Assembly: GCF_034359305.1 (NCBI RefSeq)
Contig: NZ_CP110343.1
Location: forward strand, 776,503 to 815,586
DNA length: 39,084 nucleotides
Origin: Candidatus Fokinia cryptica
GTDB taxonomy: Bacteria; Pseudomonadota; Alphaproteobacteria; Rickettsiales; Midichloriaceae
Direction: 5' to 3'
Made by a program: the position numbers and the translations under genes. This document shows positions 25,471-32,243 of the stretch, piece after piece (position 1 is the stretch's first letter; each line of letters opens with the position of its first letter). The notes below the pieces were generated by a model. It was not told where the DNA came from. It searched no databases and saw only the letters and a list, made by a program, of their open reading frames with translations.

Positions 25471-28080
25471 ATGAATCAGAAGAAAGATTTTTCACAATTC
25501 TGTTTTATTTCTGCTTCAGCAGGTAGTGGTAAAACAACAAGAGTAATAGGACGTATGCTACAGCTCCTTTCACGTATTCCTGTATCAAAGATACTTTCTT
25601 CTCCAAATTATTCTAAAATTGTATGTATTACTCACACTAATACTGCGGTAGATGAAATATTATTTAGATTAAAGAAAATTATAAAAAGCTTTACTTTAGA
25701 AAAATCTTTTGGAGTATATGTTAACTATATTGGAAAGGCATGGAAAGATGAGCAAGATGTTCAAATATTTAATGAGTTACATTCGAGGTTAGAGGAAGTA
25801 GTTTTTATAAAAACTATTCATAGTTATTTTTATTCTGCCTCGGGAATGATGAATAGAGTGATCAATGAAAAAAATGATGAAGCGATTTTTAGAAAAGTTT
25901 TCCTTACTCTAATACGAAGTTTATTGCATGCTCATATCTGTAATTCACTAACTGAATCATTACGTAGTGCACTAAAAGTTTTATCATTGGAGTTTAATTT
26001 TGATCTTTCAGAAAGTTGTAGTGAATTGATGTACGAATTTATAAAGGTATGGTGGCATAATAAGGAATACGATAGCTGTACATTATGGGAAGGACATATA
26101 AAAATGTTTACGATCTCCAGCGACATAGACCGAATGCTGGATGAATTAAATAGTGAAGAATTATTTAATATCGTAAAAAGAGAGGTAATTGATAATAGTA
26201 AGACTTGCATTAATCATCTTATAGATGAGTACAATAAGGAAAATTTCGAAAATTATATATTAGGAAATTGTTGTTTAGTGGAAAGTTGTACTAGTTTTAT
26301 AGAAAAGCATTTAGAAAATTATATCATCTCATTTGAAAAAGATAATTTTGGATTGCTCAAAGATATGAATGAACTTCCTAAATCAGATATAGAACACAGA
26401 GAATTTATAGAATGGATGCGATTAAGTAGAAAAGATAAAATAGTACGTTTTAATGACTATATGAAGTGTTTTTTTACTGATAAAAAGGAACTCAGAAAAA
26501 AGAATAAATTTTCTAAGTGTGTACTATCTAATGAAATTTTTGATAGAGAAAAGGAGAAGATAGCACGATTGAGCATAATCATAGATAAATTAAGATACAT
26601 TAGGATTTTTTATAGTGTAATGCTTTTTTCCATAGTATCTCATATTGGATATTTCTTTCTCAAGCGTACAGAACGCGTATGTAATTATAATGATATCATG
26701 AAAACAGCCTATCTTAGATTAGGAGATGATGCTAATAAATACTCATTATACTCAAAAATCGAACATATACTGATTGATGAAGCGCAAGATTTGGATTTAC
26801 TACAATGGGAGTCTTTACGCTCTATTATAAATGAATTTGCATTTGATGATACTGGCAAGAGTATATTTATTGTTGGAGATATGAAGCAAGGAATATTTAA
26901 TTTCCATAATACAGAGGCTTCTTCTTTTTATGAAGAATTTGAGAAACTTAGTAATCATTTTCGGGATTGCAACAAGTTTTTTACATTTGAAGAGATGAAT
27001 ACTAATTATAGAGCTAATAGGACTATTGTGAATTTTGTAAATCATGTATTCAGAGATAAATTTGATAAATGGTCTGATTCAATCGCATATGAACACTCAG
27101 ATGGTGCGATATATTTTTTTAGAAATAGCAAATCATACAAGGAAATGTGTTTTAATAGCCTTGATAACTCGGAAAATGGTGTAGAAGTTATAGAAAGTGA
27201 TAATGACAGTAGTGAAGAAAAATTGATGCAAGTATTATCTAAAATTTCTGAGTTGTCTGATATTAAAATTTCTGAGTTATCTGATGTGTTAGTATTATTT
27301 CGGACGGCAAAAACAGGATATGAAAAAATGGTGAAAATGGTTACCGATAAGGGATTAAAAGTGCATCATAATTCACATGGTGAGTACGAAAAAGTTTTGA
27401 CGCAGATAAGATATTTACTAGAATTCATGTATAATCCACATGATGATGTTGGTTTCATTTGTGCTGTATCGAGTATCATTGGTATAGAAGAAATTCAAAT
27501 TGATATAGATAGTAAAAAAGAGAATTCTTTTTCGCTATGGGAAGTGTTGCAAAGGAAGAGAGGTAATGAGAAATTTATGATTTTCTTACAACAATGTTGT
27601 TCTCTTGGTATGTGGGGTGAATTTCGTTTTTTTCTCATATTATTTTATAAGTTCTTATCTTCGATAGGTGATTCATCTGTTTTTATTGTAGAAAAATTAC
27701 TTGAAGGCCTCGAACTTAATATAGTGCAAACTTCAATTGCGGAGTTATGTTTGCAATGGGATGAATTTTCCGAAGTATTGTATAAAAAGCTGAAAGAGAG
27801 CAGCCGCTCCGAAAAAGATGTTGGAATTGTATTTAGTACAATTCATAGTGCAAAAGGGATGGAGGCATCTCATGTCATAATAGCAGATTATCCGTTTTCT
27901 ACTAAAAGTCGAAAAAGAATAATTATTAATAGTAATAGAGAGATTATGTTGAAACTCTCTATCTTAAAGAAATCTTTTTATGAAAGCATGGATTATCAGG
28001 AGCTATTTGATGATATAGAGTCTAACAAGCTTCTATATGTCGCTATGACTAGAGCAAAAAGTTATTTATATTTCTTATGA
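25471..28080 (+). CDS. AddA-like UvrD/Rep (SF1A) helicase without nuclease domain
   Basis: 869 residues with all the main SF1 motifs: Walker A ASAGSGKTT (Lys21; the AddA form of the motif), CITHTNTAVDEIL (Ia), KTIHSYF, Walker B LIDEAQD (residues 435-440), FIVGDMKQGIFNF (III), MNTNYRANRTI (IV), FSTIHSAKGME (V), LLYVAMTRAKSYLYFL (VI). The protein stops right after motif VI. AddA proteins normally continue for some 250-300 residues with a RecB-type nuclease domain; none follows in any form, and the stop overlaps tadA (ATGA). Function is probably in double-strand-break processing with an AddB partner elsewhere, or as a standalone helicase. It also carries a 24-base tandem repeat at 27241-27285. 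Confidence 0.88.
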   Translation: MNQKKDFSQFCFISASAGSGKTTRVIGRMLQLLSRIPVSKILSSPNYSKIVCITHTNTAVDEILFRLKKIIKSFTLEKSFGVYVNYIGKAWKDEQDVQIFNELHSRLEEVVFIKTIHSYFYSASGMMNRVINEKNDEAIFRKVFLTLIRSLLHAHICNSLTESLRSALKVLSLEFNFDLSESCSELMYEFIKVWWHNKEYDSCTLWEGHIKMFTISSDIDRMLDELNSEELFNIVKREVIDNSKTCINHLIDEYNKENFENYILGNCCLVESCTSFIEKHLENYIISFEKDNFGLLKDMNELPKSDIEHREFIEWMRLSRKDKIVRFNDYMKCFFTDKKELRKKNKFSKCVLSNEIFDREKEKIARLSIIIDKLRYIRIFYSVMLFSIVSHIGYFFLKRTERVCNYNDIMKTAYLRLGDDANKYSLYSKIEHILIDEAQDLDLLQWESLRSIINEFAFDDTGKSIFIVGDMKQGIFNFHNTEASSFYEEFEKLSNHFRDCNKFFTFEEMNTNYRANRTIVNFVNHVFRDKFDKWSDSIAYEHSDGAIYFFRNSKSYKEMCFNSLDNSENGVEVIESDNDSSEEKLMQVLSKISELSDIKISELSDVLVLFRTAKTGYEKMVKMVTDKGLKVHHNSHGEYEKVLTQIRYLLEFMYNPHDDVGFICAVSSIIGIEEIQIDIDSKKENSFSLWEVLQRKRGNEKFMIFLQQCCSLGMWGEFRFFLILFYKFLSSIGDSSVFIVEKLLEGLELNIVQTSIAELCLQWDEFSEVLYKKLKESSRSEKDVGIVFSTIHSAKGMEASHVIIADYPFSTKSRKRIIINSNREIMLKLSILKKSFYESMDYQELFDDIESNKLLYVAMTRAKSYLYFL
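27241..27285 (+). repeat. 24-base in-frame tandem repeat in the helicase gene
   Basis: Units at 27241-27261 and 27265-27285 differ by one base and encode KISELSD-I-KISELSD, between motifs IV and V. Same style of in-frame duplication as in the giant gene. Confidence 0.9.
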
Positions 28081-28550
28081 ATGATTATAATAGTAAGCAC
28101 TACTTTTACATGCATGTAGCCTTAGATATAGCTCGAAAAGGTGCAAATTTAGGGGAAATACCCGTAGGAGCAGTAATTGTAAATGTAAAAAGTGATACTA
28201 TTGTTGCAACAGCTCATAATCTTACAATACAAAAATGTAACAGAATTGCGCATGCTGAAATGATTGTGATATCAGAAGCGTCGGATTCTGTTAATATGGG
28301 TTTTCTTGATCATCACGTCATTTATGTTACATTAGAGCCATGTGCTATGTGTGCAAAAGCACTATCATTGAGTAGAATAAAAAGTATCTATTATGCTGCT
28401 GATGACGTTAAAGGTGGTGCTATAAATAATGGAGTACGTATTTTTGATAACAGCACTACAAATCATAAGCCATTGGTGTATTCTGGACTTTTTGCTGAAG
28501 AAAGTAGTATTTTGTTGAAGAATTTTTTTAATGTTTTAAGAAAAAAATGA
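28077..28550 (+). CDS. tadA: tRNA adenosine(34) deaminase
   Basis: Zinc-dependent deaminase that converts A34 to inosine in tRNA-Arg(ACG) (EC 3.5.4.33). The zinc site is complete: His59 with catalytic Glu61 in HAE, and Cys89/Cys92 in PCAMC. IPVGAVIV near residue 28 is also typical. 157 residues is normal. Its ATG overlaps the helicase stop (ATGA), and its own stop overlaps the cdsA start in the same way, so translation is probably coupled along the cluster. Confidence 0.96.
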   Translation: MNDYNSKHYFYMHVALDIARKGANLGEIPVGAVIVNVKSDTIVATAHNLTIQKCNRIAHAEMIVISEASDSVNMGFLDHHVIYVTLEPCAMCAKALSLSRIKSIYYAADDVKGGAINNGVRIFDNSTTNHKPLVYSGLFAEESSILLKNFFNVLRKK

Positions 28551-29260
28551 ATAAAATAAGTGATTATTTTTTAAAGAATAATTTTATAGTACGTTGCTTT
28601 TCTAGCTGTTTTATAGTGATAGCATCATTATGTGTAAATTTTGCTAGTGAACATGCATTTATGCTGTATTTAATGGTTGTTGGAATAATGATGATAATAG
28701 AGTTTCAAAAGATGGTTTCGTATCATCACGCAAAAATCTTTACTGGCATACGTAGAAGATTAAAACTATTGGAGTGGATGCTTTTAGGTATTGCGTATGT
28801 TTTATGCTTTATAGATAGTATGTTGTATATGAGGAAAATGGAGAATGGTCAGTGGCTTGTAGTATTATTATTTGCAATTGTATGGACTACAGATACCAGT
28901 GCTTATATTAGTGGGAAGTTGTTTGGAAAGAGGTGTCTCCCCAGTTATATTAGTCCTACTAAAACTTATGAAGGTTTATTTTTAAGTATTATAATTACAG
29001 TTGTAGTTATATGTCCATTGATGGAGATGATGCAAAAATATAACATTTATGACAGTGCTGCATCATGTTTTAGCAATATAGTACTCATCTTGATATTGAG
29101 TATAGCATCTCATTGTGGAGATCTACTAGAATCAGTCTTAAAAAGGCACTTTATGGTAAAAGATAGTGGTAATGTAATACCAGGACACGGAGGAGTGCTG
29201 GACAGATTTGATAGTATGATATTCGCATCCATTATAATGCGGATATACCTATCTTTATAG
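28547..29260 (+). CDS. cdsA: Phosphatidate cytidylyltransferase
   Basis: Integral membrane enzyme making CDP-diacylglycerol from phosphatidate and CTP (EC 2.7.7.41). 237 residues with several membrane helices. The CdsA signature near the C terminus is intact: SHCGDLLESVLKRHFMVKDS followed by PGHGGVLDRFDS. WTTDTSAYISGKLFGK and SPTKTYEG upstream are also diagnostic. The length is at the short end of the family. Last gene of the permease-helicase-tadA-cdsA cluster; its TAG ends 2 bases from the bamD stop on the other strand. Confidence 0.96.
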   Translation: MNKISDYFLKNNFIVRCFSSCFIVIASLCVNFASEHAFMLYLMVVGIMMIIEFQKMVSYHHAKIFTGIRRRLKLLEWMLLGIAYVLCFIDSMLYMRKMENGQWLVVLLFAIVWTTDTSAYISGKLFGKRCLPSYISPTKTYEGLFLSIIITVVVICPLMEMMQKYNIYDSAASCFSNIVLILILSIASHCGDLLESVLKRHFMVKDSGNVIPGHGGVLDRFDSMIFASIIMRIYLSL

Positions 29261-29262
29261 CG

Positions 29263-30009
29263 TTATTGGAACAGTATTTGATATATTCTACTAATCCATA
29301 CTGAATCAGGATAGCTCTTTTTTGCAGCTAAATAGTAAACATTTGCGACATGTGGAATACCCATACCATACCATGAAACAGCCATTCTATACATTGCTTC
29401 TTGCATCAATGAGCTATCATATTTACCTTCTAATATTTTTTTATATCTGTTAGAAGCAGATAGATAATCACCTTTTTTCTCGTAAAAACGACCTATTTCC
29501 ATTTCTTTTGCCGCTAATATATGTTCGCAGTAGCGAACTTTCCTTAAAGCATCGAGTCCATAATCCGTATTAGGGAAGTTGCGTGCTACTGACTCAAGCT
29601 CTTCCTTAGCTTTATATGTGATGTACTGATCTCTTCCAATGTCTACGATTTGAGTATAATAATTTATGCCACTCATATAGTAAGAGTAAGCGATATATTC
29701 ACTCGTAGGATATCGAATTTGAAAGTCATCTTTTGCATCTATAGACTCATCGAAACGCCCTTCTTGGTACAAGATGTATATTTTCAAGAGACGTGCTTTT
29801 TCTGCTTCCGGCGAGATAGGATAATACATTTCTATTTCTGTAATGTTTTCAAGCGCAACACTAGGATTACTATCCTTTTTTTCTAGAGCTGTATTATAAA
29901 GCTGTACTGGATTTTTCGTAGAGTAATTCCTTACATCGGATGTACAACCATGAATAAGGAATGAACAAAAAAAGATAATAGCGCTTATGGTACAGCGAAA
30001 GCGCTTCAT
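29263..30009 (-). CDS. bamD: Outer membrane assembly lipoprotein BamD
   Basis: Essential lipoprotein of the BAM complex that inserts beta-barrel proteins, here presumably including the two barrels in this window. 248 residues. The signal peptide ends in a lipobox-like IHGC with Cys22 as lipidation site; His at -2 is unusual. The mature part is a run of TPR-like helices with the BamD patterns LYNTALEKKDSNPSVALENI, FQIRYPTSEYIAYSYYMSGINYY, ELESVARNFPNTDYGLDAL and IGRFYEKKGDYLSASNRYKKIL. A perfect TATAAT (minus strand, 30103-30098) stands in the 170-base upstream gap but without a good -35. Confidence 0.95.
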   Translation of the reverse strand: MKRFRCTISAIIFFCSFLIHGCTSDVRNYSTKNPVQLYNTALEKKDSNPSVALENITEIEMYYPISPEAEKARLLKIYILYQEGRFDESIDAKDDFQIRYPTSEYIAYSYYMSGINYYTQIVDIGRDQYITYKAKEELESVARNFPNTDYGLDALRKVRYCEHILAAKEMEIGRFYEKKGDYLSASNRYKKILEGKYDSSLMQEAMYRMAVSWYGMGIPHVANVYYLAAKKSYPDSVWISRIYQILFQ

Positions 30010-30179
30010 TATCGACTAAGAAAGTTGAGAAATGCGAATTGCTTGTATCACAGAAATTTACCAAAATAAAGTGCGAATGCGTAATTTTGTTTTGTTTATT
30101 ATATCGATTTTGACCTTTCTACATTTATCATTCTTTTCAAACATGACTATTGCAGTGCTTATTTCATGACTTTTCTAAC

Positions 30180-30998
30180 TCAAAAGAACTTGGATACTAT
30201 TTCGATCATTGATAATACCATTTCTACGAATATTAGAAATATTATTATCATTTCTAACCTCAGAGAGTGTGAGTGGTTCACCTCATCTCGTAATATCTCA
30301 TATAGTTCGTATATTATCGCAAGTCTTCTATTCAAGTTATCACTCCTTTGTTGGATATCCATAAATTTGCGAGAAGCATCGTACACATTTTCATACTTTG
30401 GATTTTTCCAGAAAAATCCAGGAATATCGAGCACATCATTACTTAGATTGATTGCACTTCTCTCCATGAACAGCATTCCTATTTTTTTAGCAAGTTCTCT
30501 TCTAGGCATTTTAATATAACCTCTTTTTACTAATTCTAATGGAATTTTCTTATTCTCTTCTATTAAAGAAAAGACAGAGATTTCGAATACTCTTAACTTT
30601 ACGGACTGAGATAACCCATATGAAAGGGCTAGTTTAGTGTATGGATTGTCGTCATTCTTCTTAGAAATTTGTATTACATCGCTTGCCATATCTATATTTG
30701 TTGGACCATCCTCCAACACGACATAATAACATAAATCCGAAAGATAGTTCTCGAGAGGGGTATCTACGTATTCAACTAGATTTTTTAGGAAAAGAGCTTC
30801 CTCTTCTTCTGAATAATTCCAAAATATAACACATCCATACGAAAAAACGAATATTTCCTTCTGAGTTTTTGATGAATTTGTAACATGGATAGCGTCAGAA
30901 CTGCAAACTCTAACTGGTGTTTCAATGCTAGTGAAGACTTCAGAAAATGCGAACAGATCGCATCCTGCTCCAACGCAGTATGATGCACATCTAAACAT
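30180..30998 (-). CDS. RMND1/DUF155 family protein
   Basis: 272 residues. It matches the family of yeast RMD1/SIF2 and human mitochondrial RMND1 by several blocks: EIFVFSYGCVIFWNYSEEEE, KLALSYGLSQSVKLRVFE, MERSAINLSNDVLDIPGFFWKNP, QQRSDNLNRRLAIIYELYEILRDEVNH, and a C-terminal membrane helix (MIIIFLIFVEMVLSM). RMND1 supports mitochondrial translation near the inner membrane; the bacterial role is not known to me. The tail-anchored layout suggests the inner membrane with the bulk in the cytoplasm. The N terminus is Cys-rich (RCASYCVGAGC), which is odd. Upstream are overlapping palindromes (31045-31071). bamD follows about 170 bases downstream. Confidence 0.85.
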   Translation of the reverse strand: MFRCASYCVGAGCDLFAFSEVFTSIETPVRVCSSDAIHVTNSSKTQKEIFVFSYGCVIFWNYSEEEEALFLKNLVEYVDTPLENYLSDLCYYVVLEDGPTNIDMASDVIQISKKNDDNPYTKLALSYGLSQSVKLRVFEISVFSLIEENKKIPLELVKRGYIKMPRRELAKKIGMLFMERSAINLSNDVLDIPGFFWKNPKYENVYDASRKFMDIQQRSDNLNRRLAIIYELYEILRDEVNHSHSLRLEMIIIFLIFVEMVLSMIEIVSKFF

Positions 30999-31044
30999 TT
31001 ATTGCTTCTAATTTTTTACAGAACATGCAGTATGAAGTTACACG

Positions 31045-31071
31045 GTACCATTTAATGGTATCTAAGATACC
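31045..31071. promoter_or_regulatory. Two overlapping palindromes upstream of the RMND1-like gene
   Basis: TACCATTTAATGGTA (31045-31059) and GGTATCTAAGATACC (31057-31071) are each perfect 7-base inverted repeats around one central base, and they share GGTA's last three bases. In RNA the middle arm can pair with either neighbour, so the stems exclude each other. On minus, TTGATC (31083-31078) with 17-base spacing reaches TACCAT inside them, so they could also be operators over a weak promoter. Confidence 0.5.
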
Positions 31072-31333
31072 TCATAAGATCAATAAGTTGATGTTTTTTC
31101 TGTTTCCTTGAAGCGTAGTTTTTACTGCTGAAAAAATTGTGTTTCGTTAAAAGTACTACTTTTAGGAGTTGATGATAAGTCACAAGCTATAATATGTAAG
31201 ATGTAGAGTGAGAAAAAAATTTCATCAATTGAATAATCATCCAATAGACGACTATTTTTTAAAACACTTTTTAGATTTTAATTATTTCTTTCGTATTCTT
31301 AACGATATGCATTTTTCGATTTTTTCTATATAT

Positions 31334-31395
31334 ACTCCTTCGAGAGGGGTTAAAGCATCAAAGCTGTGATTGCTTTAGGTTTCTTTTCTATTCTT
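31334..31395 (+). ncRNA. Two adjacent stem-loops with T-rich tail, candidate small RNA or terminator
   Basis: ACTCC-TTCGAGA-GGGGT (31334-31350) is followed at once by TAAAGCATCA-loop-TGATTGCTTTA (31351-31377, one bulge) and then a T-rich run to about 31395. The G-U pair in the first stem becomes a C-A mismatch on minus, which favours the plus strand. No plus-strand gene lies upstream for it to terminate. Confidence 0.25.
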
Positions 31396-31423
31396 TCAAA
31401 ATAAAATACCATGTATAGTTGAA

Positions 31424-31432
31424 ATTATACCA
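31424..31432 (-). promoter_or_regulatory. Extended -10 element TGGTATAAT
   Basis: Perfect extended -10 on minus with no good -35. Transcription would start near 31417 and run through the two stem-loops towards the RMND1-like gene, giving a leader of about 420 bases or a separate small RNA. Confidence 0.4.
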
Positions 31433-31489
31433 CATTAGTTTGGTCTGATTACTATAAGAAACCTTAGTATAAGTAACTAACTGCTATAA

Positions 31490-32020
31490 TTAATCTGCTT
31501 GTTCCAGAGAAGCGTGTTCTTGAAAGATTTGTTTGTTATGACGTTTTTCAAAATTCTCATGTATCTCTTGAGCAATCAAGCATTTGCGTGCGGTTGGTCT
31601 AGCAAGTAATCTCATAATTCCTATCGGTTCTCCTGTTTCTTCACAAAATCCGTATTTTTTATCCTCTATGAGGCGTAATGTGCTATCTATGCGTTCAATT
31701 AACTTCCGCAATCTTTCTGTTTCTCTTACTTTTATATGTATGTTTGCCTCTTCAACAGCGTCATCCATTTCTTCGCTTTTACTAATTGCACATTCTGCTA
31801 AGTATCCTTTTGCATTTTCTAATGTACGTAGTAGCCTTTCTCTCCAGTTTGATATTGCACTTTTGAAGAATTGTAGATGTTTCTCAGACATGTATTCCTC
31901 ATTAAGAGAAGGGATGTAGTCATCGACAGCATCTTTTGCAACATCAAACTCACTTAAGAGCTCAAATGTTTTATTATCGTAGTTGGTATTTTTAGGACGA
32001 AGTATGTTCATAGAAGACAT
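31490..32020 (-). CDS. dksA: DksA/TraR family transcription factor
   Basis: Binds the RNA polymerase secondary channel and modulates initiation, with or without ppGpp. 176 residues: an N-terminal variable part, a coiled coil at about 55-122, and a C-terminal finger YGFCEETGEPIGIMRLLARP with only Cys126 and Cys147 left of the four zinc cysteines, as in many alphaproteobacterial DksA proteins. The coil-tip motif DxxDxA reads DAVEEA, with Glu for the second Asp, a conservative change. A second ATG three codons on could be the start. It lies downstream of virB6 on the same strand, 223 bases away, so it probably has its own promoter, though I see no strong one. Confidence 0.93.
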   Translation of the reverse strand: MSSMNILRPKNTNYDNKTFELLSEFDVAKDAVDDYIPSLNEEYMSEKHLQFFKSAISNWRERLLRTLENAKGYLAECAISKSEEMDDAVEEANIHIKVRETERLRKLIERIDSTLRLIEDKKYGFCEETGEPIGIMRLLARPTARKCLIAQEIHENFEKRHNKQIFQEHASLEQAD

Positions 32021-32243
32021 ATTTACGAGTATAGATATCGCACTATGTTATAAGTCTAATCACTTTATAAAAGATTACGCAATAGCAGTTTGTGAATTAA
32101 GTAATAAGTATTTGTAATTTTATTTTAGAGGGTGTTGGTTAAAAATTTCTTAATTGAAGAGATTCTATAATTTAATATGAAAAATTAAATAACATTTCAT
32201 TATAAATAATATATTCATTGATGACTGATTTTTCTTTAGAAGG

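Larger units (their letters stand above)
30999..31489. other. 490-base intergenic region between dksA and the RMND1-like gene
   Basis: No convincing protein of 30 residues or more on either strand. It holds overlapping palindromes (31045-31071), a lone TATAAT on plus (31188-31193), two stem-loops with a T-rich flank (31334-31395) and a TGGTATAAT extended -10 on minus (31424-31432). A 20-codon minus frame starting ATG at 31412 (MVFYFERIEKKPKAITALML) sits right after that -10. I looked for 4.5S, 6S, tmRNA and RNase P landmarks and saw none. Confidence 0.5.

Noticed and set aside
30166-30519. 117-codon open frame on plus opposite the RMND1-like gene
   Set aside because: It is antisense to strongly conserved family blocks, and its composition follows from the coding strand.
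30999-31489. 4.5S, 6S, tmRNA or RNase P RNA in the large gap
   Set aside because: None of the conserved landmarks was visible by eye; a covariance-model search would be decisive.
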